A model generated the notes under the pieces. The model was given only the letters and a program-made list of their open reading frames with translations. It was not told the DNA's origin and made no database searches. Source: Gammaproteobacteria bacterium (lineage in GTDB: Bacteria > Pseudomonadota > Gammaproteobacteria > UBA4575). Taken from it: a DNA stretch of 33,302 bases. The position numbers and the translations under genes were made by a program. Shown piece by piece: positions 8,761 through 17,808 of the stretch. Each line of letters begins with the position of its first letter. Position 1 is the stretch's first letter. Location of the stretch: positions 1-33,302 of the forward strand of contig JAPOQE010000077.1 in NCBI GenBank assembly GCA_026710875.1, given 5' to 3'.

Positions 8761-10764
8761 ATGACCATTCATCATTTACCCGTCACCTTAGGTGTTCTGG
8801 GACTTGTCATTGCACTGTGGATATACCGGTCAGTACTTCGCCACCCACAGGGCAGCAATAAGGTCATTGAGATATCTGATGCCATCCATGACGGTGCAAT
8901 GGCTTTCATGCGCCGAGAATATTCAATTCTGTACGCTTTTGCAGCAGTGGTGACTGTTGTCATCTGGTTTTCGGACCTGGGTCCAAATACTGCTATCGCG
9001 TTCATTGTAGGTGCGCTGTGCTCATCAGCAGCTGGCTATATTGGGATGTATACAGCTACCCGCGCAAATGTTCGGACAACCGTGGCAGCACATGAGAAAG
9101 GCCGGGATGCTGCACTCGATGTTGCCTTTATGGGAGGTTCTATCATGGGACTTACCGTAGCTGCTATGGGACTGCTTGGTCTTGGAGCGTTGTATCTGGC
9201 TTATGGACGCGATCCTGCGACAGCGAATGTTATTCACGGCTTCGGGATGGGGGCCTCGGTGGTAGCCCTGTTTTCCCGGGTAGGTGGCGGTATCTACACG
9301 AAAAGCGCAGATGTGGGGGCCGACTTGGTGGGAAAGATAGAGGCAGGTATCCCTGAGGATGATCCCCGTAACCCGGGAGTCATCGCAGACAATGTTGGGG
9401 ACAACGTCGGAGATGTCGCCGGCATGGGATCTGACATCTTCGAGTCATACTGTGGCTCGATCATAGCCACTGTAGCTATCTCGGCAACTCTGGCTCCAGC
9501 AGTCATTGAACGCCTGGGCGAAAGACAGGCCCTGATGTTTTTACCTCTGGGTCTGGCTTCAGTCGGCATTGTCTGCTCAATTCTGGGGATTTTCCTGGTA
9601 AAAACTGCAGCGCGCAAATCCCCTGCCACAGCACTTCGAATCGGGACCTTTTCAGCTGCAGTGATCTTTATTGCCGCGGCTTACTGGGTCGTTCATGCAC
9701 TCGGGATCAACATCGGCGTCTGGGGCTCCGTCCTGGCAGGTGCAGTAGGCGGAATCATCATTGGCTTGGTCACTGAATACTATACCGGTGGTGCACCCGT
9801 CAGGAAGATTGCAATCGGCGGTGAAACCGGCCCTGCCACGGTGATTATTGCCGGTTTAGCTGCAGGTACCCAGTCCGTGGTTGTACCAGTACTGAGTCTC
9901 GCTGCAATCATATATTTTGCCAATCAATTCGCTGACTTATACGGAGTTGGTATTGCAGCAGTGGGTATGCTGGCAACTGTGGGCATTACCATGGCGATAG
10001 ATGCCTATGGACCCGTGGCCGATAATGCGGGTGGCATAGCTGAGATGGCTGAACTTGGAGATGATGTACGCAAAATTACCGACGAACTGGATGAGGTGGG
10101 TAATACTACAGCAGCCATTGGCAAAGGATTTGCTATTGGGGCAGCCACTCTTGCGGCATTGGCGATCATCACGGCCTTTCTTTCTGAGGTGAGTCACGGG
10201 AAAGAACCCTTAGCTCTGGACCTGAGTGAGCCTGAAGTCTTGATTGGATTGTTCATTGGAGGGGTATTCCCCTTCATTGTAGCCTCTCTGACCATTACCG
10301 CCGTCGGCGATGCGGCGTTCGATATGATCAAGGAAATTCGAAGGCAGTTTCATGAGATTCCCGGGCTGCTTGAAGGCCGGGCAAAACCTGACACAGTTCG
10401 TTGCGTGGATATTGCTACCACGGCTGCACTAAAACGCATGGTGGCCCCTGGCTTACTGGCCGTGATTGCACCGGTGGTTGTCGGATTTGGTTTCGGCGCC
10501 AAAACACTAGGTGGTATGTTAGGAGGAGCTTTGCTGGGCTGTGTCCTGCTTGCACTGACGATGACCACTGCTGGAGGGGCCTGGGACAATGCCAAGAAAT
10601 ACGTCGAGAAGGGAAATCTTGGTGGCAAGGGCTCTGACGTGCATAAGGCCTTAGTGGTTGGTGATACAGTAGGTGACCCACTTAAGGATACATCTGGACC
10701 ATCCATGAACATCCTTATCAACGTAATGGCCATCGTGAGCCTCGTTATTGCACCACTCTTGTGA
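8761..10764 (+). CDS. hppA: Membrane-bound ion-pumping pyrophosphatase, K+-dependent type
   Basis: Hydrolyses pyrophosphate and pumps H+ (or Na+) across the inner membrane. The 667 residues form about sixteen hydrophobic helices. The substrate motifs are [18 protein letters not shown] followed by [20 protein letters not shown] (about 178-217), and [10 protein letters not shown] near the C-terminus. At 447-456 the sequence reads [11 protein letters not shown]+-independent enzymes carry a lysine where this one has Ala451, so K+-dependence is expected from family knowledge. Whether H+ or Na+ is pumped cannot be settled here. The start is ATG with a good ribosome site (AGGGAG at 8747-8752). It appears to be a single-gene unit. 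Confidence 0.96.
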   Translation: MTIHHLPVTLGVLGLVIALWIYRSVLRHPQGSNKVIEISDAIHDGAMAFMRREYSILYAFAAVVTVVIWFSDLGPNTAIAFIVGALCSSAAGYIGMYTATRANVRTTVAAHEKGRDAALDVAFMGGSIMGLTVAAMGLLGLGALYLAYGRDPATANVIHGFGMGASVVALFSRVGGGIYTKSADVGADLVGKIEAGIPEDDPRNPGVIADNVGDNVGDVAGMGSDIFESYCGSIIATVAISATLAPAVIERLGERQALMFLPLGLASVGIVCSILGIFLVKTAARKSPATALRIGTFSAAVIFIAAAYWVVHALGINIGVWGSVLAGAVGGIIIGLVTEYYTGGAPVRKIAIGGETGPATVIIAGLAAGTQSVVVPVLSLAAIIYFANQFADLYGVGIAAVGMLATVGITMAIDAYGPVADNAGGIAEMAELGDDVRKITDELDEVGNTTAAIGKGFAIGAATLAALAIITAFLSEVSHGKEPLALDLSEPEVLIGLFIGGVFPFIVASLTITAVGDAAFDMIKEIRRQFHEIPGLLEGRAKPDTVRCVDIATTAALKRMVAPGLLAVIAPVVVGFGFGAKTLGGMLGGALLGCVLLALTMTTAGGAWDNAKKYVEKGNLGGKGSDVHKALVVGDTVGDPLKDTSGPSMNILINVMAIVSLVIAPLL

Positions 10765-10933
10765 TGGTTTCGGCACACTGACCTGACAGCCCGGCTGCAA
10801 TCGTGCGCGGGGCTTGCGGTTGCGGTGTGTTGGTTCTTTACTGCGCGCTTCAGTTCTGCTTCGGGAGGATGCATGTCAGGTAAGAGCCTTGCTTTGTGCT
10901 GAAATGCACTCGACCTGCCGGCCATCCTGAAAA

Positions 10934-10942
10934 TGCTACACT
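10934..10942 (+). promoter_or_regulatory. Possible extended -10 promoter for the lptD operon
   Basis: TGCTACACT fits an extended -10 element (TG, one base, TACACT). No good -35 is visible at the normal spacing. A start near 10949 would exclude the upstream ATG at 10896 and support the GTG at 10986 as the lptD start. Evidence is motif-level only. Confidence 0.35.
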
Positions 10943-10985
10943 GCTCGTGCTACCATCCCATGCGCATATTGCACATACTTCATCT

Positions 10986-13274
10986 GTGTCAACAATTACC
11001 TTGAATAAGCTATTCGCGCCCCTCTTGACAAGCATATGCCTGGTATCCCTGACTGCCGGACAAGCCGTTGCTGAGTATGGGAGCGGGGCCGTTATCCCGA
11101 ATGGCAAAAGCTCTACTAACAAGGCCTGCCTAAGGACGCAGCCCCCGGAAATTACTGCACTGGAAAATCCTGATGCACCTGTGCAGTTAAGTGCTGATCA
11201 AATTGAGCGCGAAGATAGTGGCGCAGTTATCTTGCAAGGGGCGGTACAAATTACTAGAGGGCCCCAGAAGCTGAATGCAGACCTTCTCCATTACCTGGAA
11301 AATGATCAGACAATAGATGCCCACGGCAACGTGCGCATAGAGGACGACGAGTGGATTATAGAAGGCACAGAAGCGCAGCTTAACCTTGATACCGGCTACT
11401 TTGAGTCAAGTTCTGTTAGCTATCAATACAAACCACTGTTTGCACGTGGCAAAGCAGACAGCATTGAGCGAACTTCCAAGGATTTAGTCCACCTGAAAAA
11501 TTCAACCTATACAACCTGTGCCATGGGGGACAGCTCCTGGGAACTTGCTGCCAATACGCTGGACCTTGACAGAACTTCAGGTGACGGAGTGGGAAAAGGT
11601 GTAACTGCAAGATTCATGGGCATCCCTATCTTTTATACGCCATGGATCCGGTTCCCTCTAGACGATACTCGAAAATCAGGATTTCTGGCGCCTACATTCA
11701 GTAATTCCAGCGACTCTGGCCTGGCACTTGAAACACCCTGGTACTGGAACATTGCTGCTAACCAGGATGCAATTTTTACGCCTCGCCTGCTCACTGACCG
11801 CGGGGTACAGCTGAAATCCAGCTATCGTCACCTAACTAGCAAGGGGCTAAGCCAAGTGGGTATCGAGTACCTGGATGACCATGAGTTTGATGATGATCGT
11901 TATCTGACTTCGGTCAAATACCAAGGCTCCTTAATTCCCGGGATAGAACTGGATGTTCTGTATAACAGGGCCTCTGACAAAATGTATTTCGAGGATCTTG
12001 GTGATAGTTTGCGTCTTAGCAGCACTCAGTATATCGAGCAATATGGACGTTTGAGTTACCTGGGACGGCACTGGGAACTCACAGGTCTGATGCAAGGTTT
12101 TCAAGTGGTAGACCCCAGCTTGAACAGTACAGAAGAGCCATTTGAACGTCTTCCACAACTTGAGCTGAAGGGTAAATACCCTTCTGTGCTGGGTAAATTA
12201 AATTTCATTACTGAAAACGAATGGGTTCGTTTCCATCATGATGACAAAATTGATGGCGAACGGCTTCACTTAGAGGTAGCGATTGAACGGCCCTACGAGA
12301 ACGCAGCCTATTTTGTCCGGCCCGGCATACGACTGGCCCATACCCGGTATGATCTGCATCGTAGAGATGGACTTGATCATGAACCCACACGCAGCGTGCC
12401 AAGCATATACCTCGATGCTGGACTTAGATTTGAGAGAGATTTGAAGAAATCAGGAGATATCCAGAGTCTGGAACCTCGAATACATTACCTCCACACCCCG
12501 TATCGCAATCAGGATGAAATACCGCTCTTTGATACCAAGGAATATGAATTCGGGTTTGAGCAGCTTTTCCGGAACAGTCGTTTCAGTGGCCATGACCGCA
12601 TAAGCGAAGCTGATCGATTGAGCGTAGGAGTGACCTCTCGGATCCTGAATGCGGATAATGGCAAAGAGAAGATGCGGGCAAGTGTCGGGCGCATCTTCTA
12701 CTTCAGGGATCGGAAAGCCTGGAAGCCAGGTGTACTCGACGAGCTTGATCAATCTTCAGAAGTAGCAGCAGAACTGAGCCTGGGACTCAGCGAACGTTGG
12801 CAAGTAATCGGTTCAATCTTGCACGACACTCATAATGATCGCACACAGAAAAATTCTATACGTTTCCACTACCGCAATGAAGACAGCCTGGCATTAAACC
12901 TGGCCTACAGGTATCGGCATAAGAGTACAGAACCGGTCGATCTGGTGACTAATCGTCAACAAAGTCTGGAACAATCAGACCTCTCCTTGGTATTGCCCTT
13001 GAATAATCGCTGGCGTACCGTGACGCGCTGGAACTATGACCTGCAGAATAATCGCAACCTGGAGCTGCTCGCAGGGCTGGAGTATGAAACCTGTTGCTGG
13101 AAACTTCGTGTAGCCGGAAGGCGCTATAATCAAAATGTGAGCGAAGACTATAATAACAGCATAGAGTTCCAGCTGGTTCTGAAAGGGATGGGACAGATTG
13201 GTTCACCCTTGGGCGAGTTGCTTAAACGTGGAATTCGCGGATACGATGATAGAGATGATCAATATATTTACTGA
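10986..13274 (+). CDS. lptD: LPS-assembly outer-membrane protein LptD
   Basis: Outer-membrane beta-barrel that, with LptE, inserts lipopolysaccharide into the outer leaflet. The frame is open from an ATG at 10896, but that would put 30 non-typical residues before the signal peptide (core about LFAPLLTSICLVSL, cleavage near AVA-E). I therefore prefer GTG at 10986; TTG at 11001 is also possible. The mature part has the N-terminal OstA/jellyroll repeats (LSADQIERE, LHYLENDQTIDAHGNV) and a long alternating barrel region. The four cysteines that form the inter-domain disulfides are all present (Cys48, Cys178, Cys703, Cys704 in this numbering). It is the first gene of the conserved lptD-surA-pdxA-rsmA-apaGH run. 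Confidence 0.95.
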   Translation: MSTITLNKLFAPLLTSICLVSLTAGQAVAEYGSGAVIPNGKSSTNKACLRTQPPEITALENPDAPVQLSADQIEREDSGAVILQGAVQITRGPQKLNADLLHYLENDQTIDAHGNVRIEDDEWIIEGTEAQLNLDTGYFESSSVSYQYKPLFARGKADSIERTSKDLVHLKNSTYTTCAMGDSSWELAANTLDLDRTSGDGVGKGVTARFMGIPIFYTPWIRFPLDDTRKSGFLAPTFSNSSDSGLALETPWYWNIAANQDAIFTPRLLTDRGVQLKSSYRHLTSKGLSQVGIEYLDDHEFDDDRYLTSVKYQGSLIPGIELDVLYNRASDKMYFEDLGDSLRLSSTQYIEQYGRLSYLGRHWELTGLMQGFQVVDPSLNSTEEPFERLPQLELKGKYPSVLGKLNFITENEWVRFHHDDKIDGERLHLEVAIERPYENAAYFVRPGIRLAHTRYDLHRRDGLDHEPTRSVPSIYLDAGLRFERDLKKSGDIQSLEPRIHYLHTPYRNQDEIPLFDTKEYEFGFEQLFRNSRFSGHDRISEADRLSVGVTSRILNADNGKEKMRASVGRIFYFRDRKAWKPGVLDELDQSSEVAAELSLGLSERWQVIGSILHDTHNDRTQKNSIRFHYRNEDSLALNLAYRYRHKSTEPVDLVTNRQQSLEQSDLSLVLPLNNRWRTVTRWNYDLQNNRNLELLAGLEYETCCWKLRVAGRRYNQNVSEDYNNSIEFQLVLKGMGQIGSPLGELLKRGIRGYDDRDDQYIY

Positions 13275-13303
13275 ATACCTTGCCTCCCACCACTGATACC
13301 TGA

Positions 13304-14590
13304 ATGAAACGTTCCCTGTACATTTTGTGCGCTGTACTGCTAATCGCCAGCACCAGTACAAGTGCACTTGATCGAATCGTGGCCGTCGTAGAAGACGATG
13401 TCGTCATGGAGAGTGAACTCCGGCAGCGCATACAGGCCCTGGTGCAACAATTCAAACAAAACCGAAGCGCCCTACCCCCAAAAAATGTGCTTGTTGAGCA
13501 GGTGCTGCAGCGTTTGATCATTGAACGCTTGCAACTTCAGCTTGCTGAACGCCGTGGGATTCAGATTGACGTGCTAACCCTTGACCAAGCGATGCGCAAT
13601 TTAGCACGACGCAACAATATGAATCTCGAACAGTTCCGCGACACGCTGCTCAAGCAAGGATTGGATTACGCAGTATTTAGAAATCAGATCAGGGACGAGA
13701 TGATAATAGAGCAACTGCGCAAACGTATCATTGATCAAAACATTCAAATTTCAGAAACGGAAGTCGAAGAACTCATTACCAGGTCGAATGGTGAATTATT
13801 GCAAGTAGAAAATGAGTATCACGTTGCGCACATACTTATTGCAGTTCCTGAGGGCCCGAGTCCGGAACAAATAGAAAATTCTGCGAATCGTGCCTCTATG
13901 GTATACGAACGTGCTGTGTCAGGAGACAACTTCACTCAGCTGGCCATAGCTGCTTCTGATGCTCAGGATGCCTTGCAGGGCGGTGACCTGGGTTGGCGGG
14001 ACAGAACACGATTGCCGCAGGTGCTAGTACAGGAAATCGATCAGATGACTCCTGGTGAAATAAGCAAAATCATCCAAAGTCCATCAGGGTTTCATATTTT
14101 CAAGCTTTTGGGCCATCGAGAGATCGAAAAAGAAACCATGGTTGACCAGGTGCTAGTGCGCCACATACTGATTCGCACGAATGCCTTGCTGTCCGATGAG
14201 GCTGCCGAGAAAAAACTGAAAGACATCAAGTCAAGGATTGAGGCAGGCGAGGATTTTGCTGAGCTTGCGAAAGAATTCTCAGAGGACCTGAGCAGCGCCT
14301 TCAATGGTGGCCAATTAGGGTGGGCTGTGTCGGGCACCTATGTGCCCCAATTCAAGGAAGTTGTAGATGCGTTGGCAGCCAAGCAAATCAGCGAACCATT
14401 CCGTACTCAGTTTGGTTGGCACATTGTGCAATTACAGGACGTACGCAAACATGACAATACTCAGGCAGCAATCCGTGCCAAAGCCTTTGAACAAATACGG
14501 CAAAGAAAAATTGAGGAAGAAACCGAGCTGTGGCTAAGACGACTTCGTGATGAAAGCTATATAGAAAATCGATTGCATTCCTCTAACTGA
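13304..14590 (+). CDS. surA: Periplasmic chaperone/peptidyl-prolyl isomerase SurA
   Basis: Chaperone for outer-membrane proteins, including LptD, which is encoded 29 bases upstream. The 428 residues comprise a signal peptide (about 1-21, ending TSA), a SurA_N chaperone domain starting at LDRIVAVVEDDVV, and two parvulin domains. The first runs from YHVAHILIAVPEG to about 275. The second begins at VLVRHILIRTN, with the GGQLGWA motif near its end. A short C-terminal helix completes the chaperone core. Domain order and length agree with E. coli SurA. Confidence 0.96.
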   Translation: MKRSLYILCAVLLIASTSTSALDRIVAVVEDDVVMESELRQRIQALVQQFKQNRSALPPKNVLVEQVLQRLIIERLQLQLAERRGIQIDVLTLDQAMRNLARRNNMNLEQFRDTLLKQGLDYAVFRNQIRDEMIIEQLRKRIIDQNIQISETEVEELITRSNGELLQVENEYHVAHILIAVPEGPSPEQIENSANRASMVYERAVSGDNFTQLAIAASDAQDALQGGDLGWRDRTRLPQVLVQEIDQMTPGEISKIIQSPSGFHIFKLLGHREIEKETMVDQVLVRHILIRTNALLSDEAAEKKLKDIKSRIEAGEDFAELAKEFSEDLSSAFNGGQLGWAVSGTYVPQFKEVVDALAAKQISEPFRTQFGWHIVQLQDVRKHDNTQAAIRAKAFEQIRQRKIEEETELWLRRLRDESYIENRLHSSN

Positions 14591-14629
14591 TTCAGGCCTT
14601 TCGGCCATTTGCATTGATCGACTGCCTCC

Positions 14630-15643
14630 ATGCAACCCGTACCACGAATTGCTGTGACTCCAGGCGAACCGGCTGGAATTGGTCCTGAGATCGTACTCAA
14701 ACTCGCCCGACAAGCACTTGCGTTTGAGATTGTAGCAGTTGCCAATAAAGAATTATTGGCAGGTATTGCAAAGCAGTTATGCATCGACGTATCAGTGAAT
14801 AGCTTTACCCCGGGGCAAATTCCCACGCCCCATCGCCCCGGTCAACTTGATGTGATCGATATTCCTATCTTGAACCACGTAACTCCAGGAAAGTTGGATG
14901 TCGAGAATTCAAGCTATGTCATTGAGACCCTGAATACTGCTATTGAGCTTACCCAGAAAAACGAATGCCAAGCGGTGACGACAGGTCCTGTGCAAAAAAG
15001 CATTATCAAAGAGGCAGGATTTTCCTTCTCCGGACATACAGAATATTTTGCTGAGAAAACCGGATGTGACCCAGTCATGTTGCTCAGTAACGAAATGAGT
15101 AACATAGACACAGGTCAGATACTGCGCGTGGCACTTGTAACCACGCACCTGCCAGTCTCGGACGTACCTGCCCAAATCACACCACAACGCATTGAAACCG
15201 TACTGAAAATTTTGCATCAAGACCTGGTTCACCGATTCGGAATCGAAAAACCATCCATAAGTGTATGCGGGTTGAACCCGCATGCAGGAGAAAACGGCCA
15301 CTTGGGTTCAGAAGAGAAAGAAATAATCAGTCCACTACTTGATAAGCTGCGCAAACAAGGCATGCAACTGGAAGGTCCACTTCCCGCCGATACAGCTTTT
15401 GCCCAGAAAAAACTCCACACGAGAGATGTGATCGTTGTAATGTATCATGACCAGGGCTTGCCTGTTATCAAGTACAGTGATTTTGGAAGCATCGTTAATG
15501 TAACATTAGGCCTGCCAATCATTCGCACTTCCGTTGATCATGGTACTGCACTGGACATCGCTGGACAGGGTATTGCAGAGGTCGGAAGCATTTCTACGGC
15601 AGCAATAATGGCTGCAAAACTGTGTGGCAGTCACACTCATTAA
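14630..15643 (+). CDS. pdxA: 4-hydroxythreonine-4-phosphate dehydrogenase PdxA
   Basis: NAD-dependent, metal-using oxidation/decarboxylation in the DXP-dependent pathway to pyridoxal phosphate. The 337 residues show the family's opening PRIAVTPGEPAGIGPEI. The metal and substrate histidines are in FSGHTEYFAEKTG, GLNPHAGENG and VMYHDQGL, and HGTALDIAG lies near the end. The start is ATG at 14630, 39 bases after surA, in its usual operon position. PLP is the cofactor of the aminotransferase at 1548-2390, though nothing links them beyond proximity. Confidence 0.96.
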   Translation: MQPVPRIAVTPGEPAGIGPEIVLKLARQALAFEIVAVANKELLAGIAKQLCIDVSVNSFTPGQIPTPHRPGQLDVIDIPILNHVTPGKLDVENSSYVIETLNTAIELTQKNECQAVTTGPVQKSIIKEAGFSFSGHTEYFAEKTGCDPVMLLSNEMSNIDTGQILRVALVTTHLPVSDVPAQITPQRIETVLKILHQDLVHRFGIEKPSISVCGLNPHAGENGHLGSEEKEIISPLLDKLRKQGMQLEGPLPADTAFAQKKLHTRDVIVVMYHDQGLPVIKYSDFGSIVNVTLGLPIIRTSVDHGTALDIAGQGIAEVGSISTAAIMAAKLCGSHTH

Positions 15644-15765
15644 ACCAGTAGCGATCCCTCACTATGACAAATACTCTATCCTTTTATAGCAACATAAAGG
15701 TTGCAGCTGACTCTGACAAAATAGATATCTTTTGGACTGAATCATCCCACTTTGCGCACTGATAA

Positions 15766-16335
15766 ATGAACCGCAAAATCAAATACATATTGCTTTCAGT
15801 ACTATTGGTTAGTTGCTATATGCCTGCCGCGTATTCCGTTGACTTGGACCGCGTCATCACTATTTCGAGCAACGAAGAATTCGAATTGCTCCATGACGGA
15901 AAAATTGCATTCAAATTCAAGCCCCTTTCCAGCAAAGCACGCGCGTTGGAAATTACGGAAAATGCTTCAGCACTCGGCATAACGCACTTGGGTCAACTTT
16001 TACTTAGAGAAAACTCTACGCCCTTGGCAGCCTTGCGCAATATTGCAGATCAGATCGGAAGAAGCCTAGCGCTACGGTTTGGCGTAATTACGGATTCAAC
16101 GACATCAGATACCCTAAAGGAGAGCAAGCAACTCCTGCTTTATCATCCAGATCTTATAATTACTCTCTCCTTGGTGAAGCCGATCGAACAGGAGCATTAT
16201 GAAATCATCTGTACCTATGTTGTCAGAGAAACGAAAACACAAAAACATGATGACACTGAGCACACGACACCTACACAAACAACGGCAAGTACGCATTTAG
16301 CGCCCTCCCCAGCACAAAGAAAAACCACAGATTAG
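15766..16335 (+). CDS. Unrecognised putative lipoprotein between pdxA and rsmA
   Basis: I do not recognise this 189-residue protein. It opens with a short basic end and a hydrophobic stretch ending LLVSC, a good lipobox (Leu-Val-Ser-Cys17), so a lipoprotein is likely. Cleavage after AYS at about residue 24 is the alternative. The middle (about 25-155) has mixed helix and strand character and ends with hydrophobic strands (LLLYHPDLIITLSLV, HYEIICTYVV), which looks like a folded domain. Residues about 158-189 are a Thr/Gln/His/Lys-rich tail without hydrophobics. It sits 122 bases after pdxA and about 120 before rsmA, where most relatives have no gene. No SurA-like or LptE-like motif was seen. 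Confidence 0.7.
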   Translation: MNRKIKYILLSVLLVSCYMPAAYSVDLDRVITISSNEEFELLHDGKIAFKFKPLSSKARALEITENASALGITHLGQLLLRENSTPLAALRNIADQIGRSLALRFGVITDSTTSDTLKESKQLLLYHPDLIITLSLVKPIEQEHYEIICTYVVRETKTQKHDDTEHTTPTQTTASTHLAPSPAQRKTTD

Positions 16336-16396
16336 TGCTCACTTACTGTTCAACATATGCTGCACTGTAGCCTGTGTCGCCTGTCAGATCGCGTGG

Positions 16397-16416
16397 AGAT
16401 ACCAGAACCGGTATCT
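16397..16416. repeat. Perfect 7-bp inverted repeat upstream of rsmA
   Basis: AGATACC, six bases, then GGTATCT form a perfect stem in the gap before rsmA. There is no following T-run, so an intrinsic terminator is unlikely. It could be a protein-binding site or an mRNA hairpin about 46 bases before the rsmA ATG. Function unknown. Confidence 0.4.
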
Positions 16417-16462
16417 GGGAAAGTAAAACCTGAGCTATCTGCACGAATTTTCGGCTTTGACC

Positions 16463-17236
16463 ATGAAGCTTAACAAACGCCTTGGGCAGCATTTATTAGC
16501 GGATAAAGCTACCATCTCTTTGATTACTCAGGCCATAGCCCCTGCTCCAAAACAAAATATCTGCGAAATCGGTCCCGGTCTTGGTGCCATCACCCTGCCC
16601 GTATTAGAAAAGGTAGGCACGATGCATGCCATCGAAATCGATCAAGCCCTGTCTACAGAACTAACGAAGCAATGTCGGGAAGTTGGGGCGTTGATTTTAC
16701 ATCAAGGCGATGTTCTGAAATTTGATTTCAATCGTGTGGGCAATTCAGACCAGCCGATTCGTGTGATTGGCAACTTGCCATACAACATATCGACGCCATT
16801 ATTATTTCATCTGCTGCAGTTCTCTGAAATAATTTCTGATATGCATTTCATGCTCCAGAAAGAAGTTGCAGAAAGAATCACGGCACGTCCGAATACCCCT
16901 GAATACAGCAGACTTAGCGTGGTAATGAAGAGCGCCTATAAGTCAGAGAACCTGTTTGAAATTCCACCTCATATGTTCTCTCCACCACCGAAGGTAACCT
17001 CGTGCTTCATGCGCATACTGCCTGACCCTGTCACGCTGAGAAAGATTCGTGACCAGATACTATTCAGCGAGCTCGTAAAATCCGCTTTTCAGCAAAGAAG
17101 AAAAACAATCAAAAACTGCCTCGCAAAATATGTCTCGGTTACACAGTTAAAACAGGTTGATATTGATCCACGCAATCGCCCCCAGGAAATACCTGTGCAG
17201 CAGTATATAAATCTTGCCAACCTGCTCTCAGGGTGA
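16463..17236 (+). CDS. rsmA: 16S rRNA dimethyladenosine transferase RsmA (KsgA)
   Basis: Dimethylates two adjacent adenines near the 3' end of 16S rRNA late in small-subunit assembly. The start region KLNKRLGQHLL, the SAM-binding EIGPGLGAIT and the catalytic GNLPYNIS motif identify it. The C-terminal helical domain includes SAFQQRRKTIKNCL. I use the ATG at 16463; a TTG two codons upstream is possible, and neither has an obvious Shine-Dalgarno sequence. The length (257) is normal. It is separated from pdxA by the unrecognised gene and followed by apaG after 46 bases. Confidence 0.96.
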   Translation: MKLNKRLGQHLLADKATISLITQAIAPAPKQNICEIGPGLGAITLPVLEKVGTMHAIEIDQALSTELTKQCREVGALILHQGDVLKFDFNRVGNSDQPIRVIGNLPYNISTPLLFHLLQFSEIISDMHFMLQKEVAERITARPNTPEYSRLSVVMKSAYKSENLFEIPPHMFSPPPKVTSCFMRILPDPVTLRKIRDQILFSELVKSAFQQRRKTIKNCLAKYVSVTQLKQVDIDPRNRPQEIPVQQYINLANLLSG

Positions 17237-17282
17237 TATGTTTTTTTGACATATGATCGATGTAAATGCATAAGCAAGCACT

Positions 17283-17660
17283 GTGGAAAAATCAGAAAAT
17301 CATAGTATTGATGTAAGTGTGGATAGTGCATTTATTGAAGCTGATGAAAGGCAAAATAGATTCGTTTTTGCCTACACCGTTACCATACATAACACCGGAC
17401 TTGTGCCGGCCCGGCTGATGACACGCCATTGGATTATCACAGATTCCAATGGCAAGACTCAGGAAGTAAAGGGTGAAGGGGTTGTGGGTGAACAGCCCTA
17501 TTTACGCCCTGGCGAAGCATTCCAATACACTAGCGGAACGATGCTGGAAACGCCGGTAGGCACGATGCAAGGAAGTTATCAGATGGTAACTGATGACGGT
17601 ACAAAGTTTGACGCGGAGATCAATCCGTTCACCTTGGCCGCACCCCGTGTTTTGCATTAG
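17283..17660 (+). CDS. apaG: ApaG (Co2+/Mg2+ efflux-associated) protein
   Basis: A small immunoglobulin-like beta-sandwich protein of 125 residues. The biochemical role is unsettled; mutants in related bacteria show altered cobalt/magnesium handling. Family motifs visible are FAYTVTIHNTG, RHWIITDSNG, VKGEGVVGEQPYLRPGEAFQYTSG and GSYQMV. The start is GTG at 17283; no ATG lies near, and the family N-terminus matches this choice. It lies between rsmA and apaH as in E. coli. Confidence 0.94.
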   Translation: MEKSENHSIDVSVDSAFIEADERQNRFVFAYTVTIHNTGLVPARLMTRHWIITDSNGKTQEVKGEGVVGEQPYLRPGEAFQYTSGTMLETPVGTMQGSYQMVTDDGTKFDAEINPFTLAAPRVLH

Positions 17661-17808
17661 CGCAATGTTCAGCACGTGGGCCTAACCCCGGAACACTTCT
17701 TTGAACTTTATGGTTATGATCAGCTAGTCACGTTCATGACTTCAGGTTTTGACTCGGCCTAGTTCTCACCTTTTTCAGCTATTCAACTCCACAAACTAAA
17801 ACCCTGAC

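Noticed and set aside
10783-10820. Stem AGCCC...GGGCT downstream of hppA as an intrinsic terminator
   Set aside because: The stem is imperfect, the loop long and no T-run follows, so I do not call it a terminator.
10350-10925. Minus-strand 191-codon open frame over the end of hppA
   Set aside because: Antisense to a highly conserved coding region, Pro/Ser-rich composition, no family resemblance.
14909-15301. Minus-strand 130-codon open frame inside pdxA
   Set aside because: Antisense shadow of a conserved gene, without start signals.
17236-17254. ATATG, T-rich loop, CATAT between rsmA and apaG
   Set aside because: Five AT-rich base pairs around a T7 loop are too weak for a terminator and likely occur by chance.
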